From: SLDF01 sp964537925
Lineage (GTDB): Bacteria; Bacteroidota; Bacteroidia; Chitinophagales; Saprospiraceae
Length of the DNA: 64,000 nt
Direction: 5' to 3'
Assembly (NCBI GenBank): GCA_964537925.1
Contig: CAZICV010000001.1
Location: 186,001-250,000 of the forward strand
This document shows, one piece after another, positions 9,601-18,038 of the stretch. The stretch's first letter is position 1, and each line of letters starts with the position of its first letter. Both the position numbers and the translations under genes were made by a program. The notes beneath the pieces were generated by a model that was not told the origin of the DNA, did not search any database, and was given only the letters and a program-made list of their open reading frames with translations.

Positions 9601-10613
9601 TTACCGCAGTAATCGGTTACAGTGACATCATAAGTCCCGGCAAAAAGTTGCCTGCTGTTATAGACTTCCGGATTGAACTTTATACCATACGGTATCACTC
9701 CACCTGAAATCGTATGCGTAATGGAACCGTCATCGTAGATGGAACAAGGATTTTCGGTCTGCACGGATACGGAAAATGGCGCCTGAGGCGCTATGGACTC
9801 CACTTCATAACACTGCGAGAGCCTGCATAAAACATCATCGGCTGATGTGACTGTCACACAATAAACCCCAGATGAAAGTTCATCAATTGTGCAGGCGGCA
9901 GTGTCCCTGCAAAAACGCTGATTGTCCCATTCGAAATGATATTTTGACGGTGGATCATTGTTACAGGTCTGCAGCCGGATCGCACCATTGGACAGCCCTG
10001 TACAGCTTTTGTAGGCATCTCCATGCAAAATCGGAAAATGCAGCGGCCTCAGATCTATTTCTCTTGTGACCGAACATCCATTGGCATCAGTCAGTACTAC
10101 CATAAACCCGGCGGCGGCAAGCCCGGTTGCATGGTATGGCAGTACCTGTTGCCGTCCGTCTCTCAACTCTACGGTATAGGGTGCATCTCCCTGATCAGTC
10201 TCAGCCGTCAGCAACCGGATCTCTCCATCGTGAGCGCTACAGGACGTAGGCAAAACAGACGTATAATCGACCCGGGTAAAATACAACTCCACTTCTTCTA
10301 TGGTGGCCTTCAGACGCAAGGTCGAATCTTCTGACAGATACAGATCAATATGAAATGTTCCAGGAGCCAGTCCGGTCAGATCAAATGAATAGTCCGTCAC
10401 CAGAAAAGTCTCCACGTCAGTACTGTCGTTCTCCCATTCTCCTTCGAATGGGAGTTTCACTCCTTCGGGCAACCTGTCCGGATCAATACGAAATAGTATA
10501 CTGCCACTCTCTTTGCCTTTGCAGGACGGTCTCGTTTCCAGATATACCATATCCTGTCCCTGCAGAAGGCCAACCCAGGATATCAGAATAAGAAGAATGG
10601 TTTTTTGCAACAC
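6666..10613 (-). CDS. Large secreted protein with SprB-like repeats and a C-terminal T9SS sorting domain
   Basis: A 1,315-residue exported protein. It has a cleavable signal peptide (hydrophobic residues 4-19). The first half (roughly 100-480) contains several Ig-like repeats ending in forms such as GTYDVTVTDYCGNS and AAGFMVVLTDANGCS; this 'G.Y.V.VTD..GC' pattern is typical of SprB-repeat adhesins. The middle (about 480-1200) holds a different, cysteine-containing region whose WDIT/DSTTG/GDLLYEN segments look like SBBP-type repeat strands. The last ~85 residues (SLYTVDGSQVYNVPL ... PAGVLHIKIVSG) match the type A T9SS sorting domain. It should cross the outer membrane through T9SS and be exposed or released. 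The two lipoproteins downstream are probably cotranscribed. Confidence 0.85.
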   Translation of the reverse strand: MLQKTILLILISWVGLLQGQDMVYLETRPSCKGKESGSILFRIDPDRLPEGVKLPFEGEWENDSTDVETFLVTDYSFDLTGLAPGTFHIDLYLSEDSTLRLKATIEEVELYFTRVDYTSVLPTSCSAHDGEIRLLTAETDQGDAPYTVELRDGRQQVLPYHATGLAAAGFMVVLTDANGCSVTREIDLRPLHFPILHGDAYKSCTGLSNGAIRLQTCNNDPPSKYHFEWDNQRFCRDTAACTIDELSSGVYCVTVTSADDVLCRLSQCYEVESIAPQAPFSVSVQTENPCSIYDDGSITHTISGGVIPYGIKFNPEVYNSRQLFAGTYDVTVTDYCGNSMQHSVTLESMSGTARAVHICAPESGGLFVENLKGGTPPYKYKELTNITTEKWPAQNRSIEVTDARGCKLQVRAPIFSKGARLLKVENACAGPGSGQAFLEIANPDMEKVSARLNGRPCAVPCCEEYVDWEISGLDPGEYELDVLVGSCTRTVRFSVLSIGTKQVFRRYSEEDGVCLWDDYCDGELVDTASIETAPFEKVDPLCDGCEIPVYCSAGYEIGSRKIGSRYLALWKYRMLLETLISSGDGRFSHLWRRLPRGLDESVLVRFCPVTMQVQQTFFAPGRNSQPGVTESGIPYIEDQYGRKDSFALDSFLRSLPVAWQGYTGSGYSSSCTGIRSINAFQLIYWEEDLESAYEDFYLSGLGGALLYFKYMLNERCDDNVLCVTIDYCPETLRVLGDDYRTVRLPGSACRYVLPAGDVDLAGRYCRIKCYDHSRTCIDGSCERAMVPCRNQILLKDYSPGALLADQAGSVRIVPETGTEIYEGFQFYQLDGEMLPVSVYRSGNQRWMEEFNPNADEPMLREMTGTERISVDWGRDRICRILESQAPNVRYIGFETGDKYWTYKMAAAEDLTIHNMLVAGGVVYVSGTSKGELRYKDTLLLQDEDATTGFLVMLDSIGNLINYIGYEMCRPDNSLIIASNGSSVLVPWPSCAGHVITGHGVLSREVSAGIPSLRIDAGTGTITMSVGRVGAAGDLLLEKLLIDSTTGQRIFAFQGVGDLLYENSIVKAYTKPHLVFVATDSVGKLLWHIDAPLRTSSDTWDITHGPAGTFFAALPILTISGPGSVSSARQGLARITLDSGYVVSYFLIDSSADIRVRDIYYVRDHIILGGDFTNTSTEARIGNTRFVNVRTATATGFMGHVALDDMAPHTGIIRTCYTGYDVDIAGKDVLQVSCYPDLAGKNLIIKLDNLDLSDDGFISLYTVDGSQVYNVPLSSDKDMNLYKVPLDGSIPAGVLHIKIVSGSNTPMIYRFIKSAR

Positions 10614-10717
10614 GGGAATTCAGGGCATTCAATCGTTTGTCCGATATCGGCATAGTAGCATGCCCCGGACATTCAGTCACCTCATCCAAGTAAGATACGA
10701 AAAAATCCCCGGCCTGC

Positions 10718-11482
10718 CTAGTCCGGCTCTCCCGTCAGCCATTTTTTGAAGGCGGCGGCGCGCTCCGAGCTCACGATCAGCTCCTGTTCCGCAACAGGCT
10801 GCAGCACGACCTTGATACGGCTCTTGGAATGTGTGTACATCTCACGGATCGCATCGATGCGGATGATGAACTGGCGATTGACACGAAAGAAAGTGGCTGC
10901 AGGCAATAGCTTCTCCAACTGCTCGAGCGTAAAGTCCACGGGGTAGCGCTTACCCCCGACCGTGACCAGAAAGGTGATCTTCTCTTCCGTGTAAAAGTAA
11001 GCTGCCTCCGACTGGTCAATCACCCTGATATGCTGGCCGATCTTCACCAGGAAACGACGCGGCTGGCTATCCTGCCCCTGGTCGCGCCAATCCCTCAGCA
11101 AGGCCCGGAAGTCCTGGATTGCAGGTGCTTGTACCCGGCGGAATTTGTCCAGCGCCCTGTCCAGCTCCTCCCGGCGGATGGGCTTCAGCAGGTAATCAAT
11201 GGCATGGACCTGGAAAGCCTGCAAGGCATAGGCATCGTATGCGGTCGTGAAAACGACGGGGGCCTTCACTTCGGCCTGCCCGAAAATACTGAAGCAGGCG
11301 CCGTCTGCCAGGTGAATATCCATGAATACGAGGTCGTGGGGCGCCGGGTCCCTGAAAAAATCGACCGCAGACGCTACACTTTCGAGCACCTGGAGAACCT
11401 CGGTGGCCGGATCTGCTTCCACCAGCATTTTCTGCAACCTCCTGGCCGCCGCCAGTTCATCTTCTACCAGGATTACTCTCAT
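10718..11482 (-). CDS. LytTR-family response regulator
   Basis: A 254-residue transcriptional regulator with an N-terminal receiver (1-120; acidic pocket VEDE, phospho-acceptor Asp55 in DLVFMDIHL, KPI lysine) and a C-terminal LytTR DNA-binding domain (about 145-250; AAYFYTEEKITFLVT, FRVNRQFIIRIDAI, SERAAAFKKWL). Its start codon overlaps the stop of the sensor kinase gene by four bases (ATGA), so the two are translationally coupled and surely form a pair. The targets are not apparent. Confidence 0.95.
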   Translation of the reverse strand: MRVILVEDELAAARRLQKMLVEADPATEVLQVLESVASAVDFFRDPAPHDLVFMDIHLADGACFSIFGQAEVKAPVVFTTAYDAYALQAFQVHAIDYLLKPIRREELDRALDKFRRVQAPAIQDFRALLRDWRDQGQDSQPRRFLVKIGQHIRVIDQSEAAYFYTEEKITFLVTVGGKRYPVDFTLEQLEKLLPAATFFRVNRQFIIRIDAIREMYTHSKSRIKVVLQPVAEQELIVSSERAAAFKKWLTGEPD

Positions 11483-14400
11483 GACTGTGGTGATTTGTTG
11501 ACAAAGGCAGGCGGCAACAGCGGCAGCTCCACCGAGAATACCGATTCGTCGCGACGCACCTGTATACGCTTGCCTGTGAGCAGCTCTATACGCCTGGCTA
11601 CATTGTCCAGCCCGACGCCTGTCGAAGCTTCCGCCTGCAGCTTAGGCTGCAGGTTGTTGGACACAGTGACCTGCCCTGCCGCCGATTGAATAATATGGAT
11701 ATGCAGCGGCCTGCTCCGCGCCACTATATTGTGCTTGATCGCATTCTCGATCAGTATCTGTATGGCCAGGGGCGGTACGCGCCAGCGGTCGTCGGTGAGG
11801 GATATATCACATAGCAGCGCTTCGCCAAACCGCTGCCTCAGCAGGTAGAGGTAGTCCTGTACCAGCCGGATCTCCTCCTCGAGCGGGATGCTGTCCGTCT
11901 CCCGGTACTGCAGGATATTGCGGTAGAAATCACTCAGCCGCTCCACGTAGGTCACAGCCAGTGAGGGATCGTCCTCGATGACGCCGATCAGGGTATTGAA
12001 ACTGTTGAACAGGAAATGGGGGTTGATCTGGGTACGCAGCGCTTCGTACTGCGCTACCGCAGTCTCCCGCTTCATGGCCAGCTCCCTGGCCAACCGGCGC
12101 TCACGGGCACGCACCCACCAACGGACGCCTGCAGCCAGCAGGGTCAGCGCGACCAGCCAGAACCACCAGCGCTGCCAGAACGGGGGCCTGATCGTAAAGG
12201 ACCAGCCTGCCTCCTGCGCACCTTCAAACTGGCCTTCCACGGAGGCCTGTACCCTGAACCTGTAGGTACCCGGCTTGAGGTTGATATAGGCCGCCACCGG
12301 CTCCCGCGATTCGCGCCAGGCCGGGTCCGCACCCTCCAGCTTGTAGCGGTACAGCACAGCCGCCGGGTTGTGAAACCACAGGCCATTGAAGTGGAACGCG
12401 ATGTAGTTCTGATCATGGCCGAGCTCACCGGGCGCCTGCAGGTCCTCCCAGGGCTTGTCTACCACGCGGACTTCGCGCAGTGCTGTGACCGGGCGGAACG
12501 AAGCGGGCAACAGGTCGCTGCGGATACTCACCACTCTACTCCCCGAGCCTGCCCAGAACCGACCCGTGCCGTCGATACAGGCAGCGCTGAATGACTCGTC
12601 CTGCCCGTACTGCCGATGCAGGTCCGTAGCCTCGAAGACCGACTGGTTCACCGGATCGACGATATCCAGGCCGCCGGGATGTACCACCAGCAACCGGCCG
12701 CATTCGCCGGCTACCAGGCCCGTGATCTCCAGCTCGCTCAATCCTTCGGCGAGCCCGATACGCCGTATGCCGCTGCCATCGTAGCTGAACAGTCCCTCCC
12801 TGACCGTCGAAAACCAGATATGTCCCCGTGTATCCTCCGCCAGTGCATAAATGGTCCTTAGTTCCGGGTAGTCGCGCATCGGTATATGCCGGAGAGTGCC
12901 CTCTTCCAGGCAGACCAGGCCCTGACCGTCTGTCGCAAACCAGACCCGGCCCCTGCGATCCGTAAGCACCTGGTATACAAAGCGCGCTGCCAGCTCCTGG
13001 CCACCGGCCGACACCGGGCCCGGTCTCACAGTCGGTCGCCCCGACTTATAGGTCACGTCCAGCCTGCCCGCTCCGCCAAGTGTAGCCAGCCAGCGTGTGT
13101 CTCCGGCGCCCCCTATGGAGAGTATACTGTTGTTGATCAGTCCATCCTGCTCAGTCCAGCGCACGGACTGTTCACTGACCGGATCATACCAGTACAGACC
13201 TGCTCCAAAAGACCCGATCCACAGCCCGCCCCTCTCATCGATATAAAGGCTGGTGATATTGATATCCGCAGGCAGGCCCCGCACCGGCCTGGCGCTGCGA
13301 CCGCTGTCCGGGTCCATGTAGTACAGTCCGCGGCCCGTACCCACCATAATACGGCCGTCCGGCAGGGAAGCCAGCGCCTGTATCGCATCCAGCGAGACCG
13401 GGTAAGACTCAAATGCAGGCGCATAGGACTGCAGTTTTTTCTGGTTGGACGCTACCCAGAGCAGGCCTTCCCGGTCGCAGAGCAGGTCGTATATCTTCGT
13501 AGCGCCCGCCGGGCGCATGTTCGCGCTGACGGGTTCTGCCTTACCGGGCCGGGCCGCATCAGTGAGTATAACGCCGTGATCCCGGGTGGCTACGACAAGC
13601 ATACCGCCTGACAGGCATTCGAGGTCATCGAGTATACCCCAGGACCAGTCGCTGAAATGCCACGCTCCACCAGTACCGTCGGCTGCAAAGCGGATCAGGC
13701 CGTTTTCGTAGGTACCTGCGAACACATGACCGCTGCACTTCTCCCGCAACAGCTTGCGTATGATCAGTGCGCCATCTGAAACGGGCAGCGGTATATGCGA
13801 CACAGATCGTACACCTGCCCTCAGCATGCAGTGATCGATACCGCGATCCGTGCCTACCCATACACCATCACCATCCGGCGCGGCGATCATAGTATACATA
13901 TCGTTGCCTCTCAGCCCGTCGGCCTCTTTCCAGTTGTGCAGCTTGCTACCGTCCCAGGCGTAGACGCCCGCGCCATAGGTACTGATCCACAGAACGCCGT
14001 CGTCCGTCTCCGCAAAGTCCGTGACCGGGACAGTGATTGACTCGCCGGGAGACCGCCAGATCCCGGGTGGTCTCTGCGGCCGCAGGAGGACGATACAGCC
14101 GCTCTCGTAACCTACCCACAGATTACCGGCCCTGTCCTGCCAGATCGCCGTGACTGCACCACTACAGCCCTCTTCCCCGCGTATACGCACCTGGAAGCGC
14201 AGGCCGTCAAAACTCCATAGCCCCTGGTCCGACCCGATCCAGATATAGCCCAGGTCATCCTGGTATAGCTTGCTGATCGCCGTATTGCGCAGCTCCTCCG
14301 GCAGGTCATAGTCGCGGGAAAATCTTTCCTGGCTATACAGCGCACAACTCTGCACCAGGCAGTACAGCAGGCAGACGGCTATGCGGCCGATGCGGTACAT
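11479..14400 (-). CDS. Two-component regulator-propeller sensor histidine kinase (LytS/His_kinase type)
   Basis: A 973-residue membrane sensor. After a signal peptide the periplasmic part (about 25-640) carries tandem regulator-propeller repeats (LGYIWIGSDQGLWSFDG and similar GxxWxG.xxGL units), followed by a Y_Y_Y domain (about 640-730, LKPGTYRFRVQA), one transmembrane helix (about 738-760), and a cytoplasmic His_kinase domain with His795 in QINPHFLFNSFNTL and an HATPase domain (IENAIKHN, GVGLDNVARRI). The fold resembles hybrid sensors of Bacteroidota polysaccharide loci but lacks the AraC output domain; signalling goes to the overlapping LytTR regulator. The start is two bases after the YceI stop codon, so the genes are tightly coupled. 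Confidence 0.94.
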   Translation of the reverse strand: MYRIGRIAVCLLYCLVQSCALYSQERFSRDYDLPEELRNTAISKLYQDDLGYIWIGSDQGLWSFDGLRFQVRIRGEEGCSGAVTAIWQDRAGNLWVGYESGCIVLLRPQRPPGIWRSPGESITVPVTDFAETDDGVLWISTYGAGVYAWDGSKLHNWKEADGLRGNDMYTMIAAPDGDGVWVGTDRGIDHCMLRAGVRSVSHIPLPVSDGALIIRKLLREKCSGHVFAGTYENGLIRFAADGTGGAWHFSDWSWGILDDLECLSGGMLVVATRDHGVILTDAARPGKAEPVSANMRPAGATKIYDLLCDREGLLWVASNQKKLQSYAPAFESYPVSLDAIQALASLPDGRIMVGTGRGLYYMDPDSGRSARPVRGLPADINITSLYIDERGGLWIGSFGAGLYWYDPVSEQSVRWTEQDGLINNSILSIGGAGDTRWLATLGGAGRLDVTYKSGRPTVRPGPVSAGGQELAARFVYQVLTDRRGRVWFATDGQGLVCLEEGTLRHIPMRDYPELRTIYALAEDTRGHIWFSTVREGLFSYDGSGIRRIGLAEGLSELEITGLVAGECGRLLVVHPGGLDIVDPVNQSVFEATDLHRQYGQDESFSAACIDGTGRFWAGSGSRVVSIRSDLLPASFRPVTALREVRVVDKPWEDLQAPGELGHDQNYIAFHFNGLWFHNPAAVLYRYKLEGADPAWRESREPVAAYINLKPGTYRFRVQASVEGQFEGAQEAGWSFTIRPPFWQRWWFWLVALTLLAAGVRWWVRARERRLARELAMKRETAVAQYEALRTQINPHFLFNSFNTLIGVIEDDPSLAVTYVERLSDFYRNILQYRETDSIPLEEEIRLVQDYLYLLRQRFGEALLCDISLTDDRWRVPPLAIQILIENAIKHNIVARSRPLHIHIIQSAAGQVTVSNNLQPKLQAEASTGVGLDNVARRIELLTGKRIQVRRDESVFSVELPLLPPAFVNKSPQS

Positions 14401-14402
14401 CG

Positions 14403-14972
14403 TCAGCGGGATTGTACCAATACCAGTGAAACCTTCACCTGGATCTCCTCCGCTATCTTCTGGTGTACGATCCGGGGTATGGCGATCTTGTGCTCTTCCA
14501 GGAGTACGCCAAACTGTGCATCCGCCCTGATCTTCTTGTCGGCGACCTTCAGGTCCACCTTGATGATCCGCTCCCTGGCCACACCGTGTACTTCGAGCTT
14601 GCCCTTGACACGGACCGTATACTGGCCGTCGGCCAGGTCGACCGGGTCGATGATGCGCCCGGTAAACTGTACGTTGGGGAAGCGGTGGCTCTCCATGTAG
14701 TTCTCGTTGAAATGCTCCCGCTGCAGTTCGGAATTGAATCCCTGGAAAGAGGCGACCGGTACCGAGAAAGCAAAAGTCTGCGCCTCCGGTCGCAATAAGC
14801 CTTCAAGCCTGGCCGAGCGCGCTTCGATGTGTTCCAGCGGGGCGTCCGACAGGAAATAGACCGATCCCTTCTCTACCTTCCACAAGCTGCCTTGCTGGCC
14901 GGGACAGCCGATCGTTGCCGCCAGGGTGAGCAGGACATACCAGACCAATCGATGGATAGCAGCATAGATCAT
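14403..14972 (-). CDS. YceI-family periplasmic protein
   Basis: A 189-residue protein with a signal peptide and a single YceI beta-barrel domain. YceI proteins are lipocalin-like and bind polyisoprenoids or other lipophilic molecules. Visible family marks are the SLWKVEKGSVYFLSDAPLE-type first strand, the SFQGFNSELQREHFNENYM helix, and RFPNVQFTGRI. I chose the ATG at 14972, immediately before the signal peptide, over a longer reading from 15050. It lies 81 bases after the cytochrome-like lipoprotein gene and two bases before the kinase gene, so it may provide a ligand or redox-linked partner for that sensor (inference). Confidence 0.88.
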   Translation of the reverse strand: MIYAAIHRLVWYVLLTLAATIGCPGQQGSLWKVEKGSVYFLSDAPLEHIEARSARLEGLLRPEAQTFAFSVPVASFQGFNSELQREHFNENYMESHRFPNVQFTGRIIDPVDLADGQYTVRVKGKLEVHGVARERIIKVDLKVADKKIRADAQFGVLLEEHKIAIPRIVHQKIAEEIQVKVSLVLVQSR

Positions 14973-15053
14973 ATTGCCGTATAAAGATGCAGAGTTTGCC
15001 GCTGAATCAGGGCATTTTTTACGGTGAAGGCCGGGGTCCCGGACATACACGGT

Positions 15054-15788
15054 CTAATCATTGGGTGCGCCGCGTTCGACCCAGGTACGGATACGGTCGA
15101 TATTGCAGGCGCTGAGCTTGCCACCGCCCTGCGGCATGGCGGGATACCCGGCGGCATGCGTGATCACCCCGACCAACCGGCCGTTCAACGCTACCTGCTG
15201 CACGCCGCTATGCGACCCGAATGATACGCCGCCCGAAGGCAGTACGGCAGAGTGGCAGCCCATACAATACTGCTGAAGGATCGGCTGTACCGTACCGCTA
15301 TAAGAGACCTGTGTGAGATCGCATTCCGTAGACTCGTCGCACCGCAGGTCACGCGCGCCCTGCATGATCCACCGGGCAATGACTTGTATCTGCTCATCGG
15401 TGAGCCTTGCGCGCGGCGGCGGCGGCATTCGTTTGTCCGCACGGTTCTCTGTGATCATTTCGTAGAGATCGCTGCCGCTGAGGTTATAGGCCCGCACATC
15501 GCCTGTGCGAATGACGTTCTGATAATCGGCCAACTGTACGCCGTCTTCCCGGGTGATCGCGTCGTGGCATCCCGGTATAGCGCAGTTGGATACGAGTATC
15601 GGCAATACGTCCCGGCTGAAATAGGCAGTATCCGGATCACACGGGATACCTGTCCTCGTAGTGTCCCCACCTGTCGTATCGACCGGACCGGGATCTGTCA
15701 CACCCAGCGGATCGAACCGACAGGAGGACATGGGGAGCAGGGAGAAGCCCAACACTGCAAACAGCAACAAGAATGCTAACCTGTTCAT
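15054..15788 (-). CDS. Diheme cytochrome c-like lipoprotein
   Basis: A 244-residue lipoprotein (lipobox ending at Cys23, PMSSC) with two c-type heme sites. The first is an unusual C-x4-C-H (CAIPGCH, residues 69-75), the second a normal C-x2-C-H (CMGCH, 175-179). Each is followed by a Met-Pro element (RMPPPP at 120 and AMPQGG near 220) that could supply the sixth iron ligand. The organisation resembles the planctomycete-type cytochrome c domains used in envelope electron transfer. It begins a run leading into YceI and the sensor kinase. The redox partner is unknown. Confidence 0.85.
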   Translation of the reverse strand: MNRLAFLLLFAVLGFSLLPMSSCRFDPLGVTDPGPVDTTGGDTTRTGIPCDPDTAYFSRDVLPILVSNCAIPGCHDAITREDGVQLADYQNVIRTGDVRAYNLSGSDLYEMITENRADKRMPPPPRARLTDEQIQVIARWIMQGARDLRCDESTECDLTQVSYSGTVQPILQQYCMGCHSAVLPSGGVSFGSHSGVQQVALNGRLVGVITHAAGYPAMPQGGGKLSACNIDRIRTWVERGAPND

Positions 15789-15868
15789 AAACGGCCTGAT
15801 AAGTGCATTTATGAACGAAAAATAGGGGCAGATCGGATGACCGGCAGCATGAAAATCACCGAAGCAGG

Positions 15869-15899
15869 AAAAAAACCGGCTGAAAGATACCGGCGCCGG
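15869..15899 (-). terminator. Weak intrinsic terminator after the trans-sulfuration enzyme
   Basis: Read on the minus strand, a GC-rich 5-bp stem (CCGGC/GCCGG, 14-base loop) is followed by seven U. It lies just behind the stop codon at 15903. The stem is short, so strength is doubtful. Confidence 0.4.
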
Positions 15900-15902
15900 G
15901 GG

Positions 15903-17051
15903 TCACTCCGCTTTGGCCAATGCCTCTGCGAGGTCCGCTACCAGGTCCCTGTGGTCTTCAATACCGACACTGAGACGTATCAGTGAATCATTCAGCCCGT
16001 TGCGGATGCGCTCTTCGCGGGGTATGGACCCGTGCGTCATACTGGCCGGGTGACCGATCAGCGACTCTACGCCACCCAACGACTCCGCCAGGCTGAAATA
16101 GTGTGTGCCCGACAATACCCGGAAGGCATTTTCCAGGGTATCCACTTTCAGCTCAAATGCGACCATCGCCCCGAATTTCTTCATCTGGGCGCGGGCTATC
16201 TCATGGCCCGGGTGATCCGGGAATCCAGGGTAGTGTACATGACGGACCTTGGGATGATCGCGCAGGAACTGGGCTACCTTGCGGGCATTTTTGCAAGCCT
16301 CACGGACACGAACACGCAGGGTCTTGATCCCCCTGAGCACGAGGAAACAGTCCATCGGGCCAGGTACGGCGCCCGATGCATTCTGTATGAAATGCAGCTG
16401 TTCCGCCAGCTCCGTGGTAGAAGCTATCACCGCGCCAAGCACCGTGTCCGAATGGCCGCCGAGGTATTTCGTAGCCGAATGCAGCACCAGGTCCGCACCG
16501 AGATCGATCGGCTTCTGCAGGTACGGAGAAGCAAATGTATTGTCGACGCAGGTCATCACGCCGTGCTGGTCGGCAATCTCACAGATCCGGGCTATATCCA
16601 CTATACGCAACAGCGGATTCGTCGGCGTTTCTATCCAGATAAGCCGGGTACGCTCATTGATGCGTGCGCTGACTTCTTCCGGCCGCGTCATATCCACAAA
16701 ATGCGACTTGATACCGAACTTCTCATAGATCCGTATCATGAGGCGGTAAGACCCTCCGTACAGGTCATTGGTAGATATGATCTCGTCGCCGGGTGACAAT
16801 AGTTTTAGGATAGCGTCCATAGCCGCCAGGCCGCTGCCGAAGCAAATGGCATCCTTGCCGTTTTCAAGGGCCGCCAGGTTTTTCTCCAGGGCCGTACGGG
16901 TCGGATTCTGTGTCCGCGCGTACTCGTATCCTTTGTGTACACCGGGTGCCTCCTGTACGTAGGTGGAGGTCTGGTAGATCGGCGTCATCACAGCGCCCGT
17001 AGCCGGGTCCGGCTCGATGCCTGCATGAATGAGCTTCGTTGCGAATTTCAT
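15903..17051 (-). CDS. Cystathionine gamma-synthase/beta-lyase family PLP enzyme
   Basis: A 382-residue trans-sulfuration enzyme of the Cys/Met metabolism PLP family, fold type I, cytoplasmic. Clear motifs are the N-terminal TKLIHAGIEPDPATGAVMTP, the YEYARTQNPTR active-site loop (Tyr and Arg contacting PLP of the neighbouring subunit), and the PLP lysine in SATKYLGGHSD. The C-terminus SLGGVESLIGHPASMTH fits cystathionine gamma-synthase or gamma-lyase; sequence alone does not separate these from beta-lyase. It lies 19 bases downstream of the transketolase C-terminal subunit gene, probably in the same transcript. Confidence 0.92.
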   Translation of the reverse strand: MKFATKLIHAGIEPDPATGAVMTPIYQTSTYVQEAPGVHKGYEYARTQNPTRTALEKNLAALENGKDAICFGSGLAAMDAILKLLSPGDEIISTNDLYGGSYRLMIRIYEKFGIKSHFVDMTRPEEVSARINERTRLIWIETPTNPLLRIVDIARICEIADQHGVMTCVDNTFASPYLQKPIDLGADLVLHSATKYLGGHSDTVLGAVIASTTELAEQLHFIQNASGAVPGPMDCFLVLRGIKTLRVRVREACKNARKVAQFLRDHPKVRHVHYPGFPDHPGHEIARAQMKKFGAMVAFELKVDTLENAFRVLSGTHYFSLAESLGGVESLIGHPASMTHGSIPREERIRNGLNDSLIRLSVGIEDHRDLVADLAEALAKAE

Positions 17052-17070
17052 AAGAAGTCTCTCTCGGGAT

Positions 17071-18033
17071 TTAAGATTTACGTTTCAGGACGTTCCTGAC
17101 TGCTTCCGCTACATGCTGCGGACTGAGCCCGTACTTGACCAGCAGGTCCTCGGGCTTGCCGCTCTCCCCGAAGGTATCGCGTACAGCCACCATCTCCATC
17201 GGCGAAGGAAGGCGCCTGGCCAGCAGCCCGGCGATCGCATCGCCCAGTCCTCCTGCCATCTGGTGCTCTTCCGCGACTACGGCACAGCCTGTCCGGGAGA
17301 CCGAGTCCAGGACAAATGTCTCGTCCAGCGGCTTGATCGTATGTATGTTGACCACTTCGCAGGAGATACCTTCCGCAGCCAGCTGCTGGGCGGCTACCAC
17401 CGCCTGCCACACCATGTGGCCGGTAGCGAAGAGACTGACATCGCTGCCCGTAGCCAGGCAACTGGCCTTGCCGATCTCAAACCGCGCATCCGCCGGTGTA
17501 AATATGGGCCAGGACGGTCTGCCGAAACGCAGGTATACCGGTCCGTCGTATTCTGCGATCGCTATCGTGGCCGCCTTTGTCTCATTGTAGTCAGCCGGAC
17601 AGATCACGGTCATACCCGGCAGCATACGCATCATACCGATATCTTCCAGTATCTGGTGTGTGGCGCCGTCCTCGCCGAGCGTGAGCCCCGCGTGTGATGC
17701 GCATATCTTGACATTCTTTCCGGAGTAAGCGATGGACTGGCGTATCTGGTCGTACACGCGGCCCGTGGAAAAATTCGCAAAAGTACCCGTATAGGGAATC
17801 TTACCGGCCGTAGCCAGACCTGCTGCGAGGCCCATCATATTGGCCTCTGAGATACCTGTCTGGAAAAAGCGCTCGGGAAACTCAGCCTTGAACGCATCCA
17901 TCTTGAGCGAACCGAGCAGGTCGGCACAGAGCGCCACGACCTGGCTATTGGCCCTGCCCGCTTCGAGCAGGCCCTCGCCAAATCCGTCGCGCGTGGCTTT
18001 CTTGCCGGTGGCTTTTATATCTTGGATATTCAT
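17071..18033 (-). CDS. Transketolase, C-terminal subunit
   Basis: A 320-residue protein equal to the pyrimidine-binding and C-terminal domains of transketolase (as in the split enzymes of Bacteroidota and Archaea). Recognisable parts are FPERFFQTGISEANMMGLAAG with the catalytic glutamate that activates thiamine diphosphate, SHAGLTLGEDGATHQ, and the VVAEEHQMAGGLGDAIAG domain. It pairs with the N-terminal subunit encoded five bases upstream to transfer two-carbon units in the pentose phosphate pathway. Confidence 0.94.
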   Translation of the reverse strand: MNIQDIKATGKKATRDGFGEGLLEAGRANSQVVALCADLLGSLKMDAFKAEFPERFFQTGISEANMMGLAAGLATAGKIPYTGTFANFSTGRVYDQIRQSIAYSGKNVKICASHAGLTLGEDGATHQILEDIGMMRMLPGMTVICPADYNETKAATIAIAEYDGPVYLRFGRPSWPIFTPADARFEIGKASCLATGSDVSLFATGHMVWQAVVAAQQLAAEGISCEVVNIHTIKPLDETFVLDSVSRTGCAVVAEEHQMAGGLGDAIAGLLARRLPSPMEMVAVRDTFGESGKPEDLLVKYGLSPQHVAEAVRNVLKRKS

Positions 18034-18038
18034 GATGA

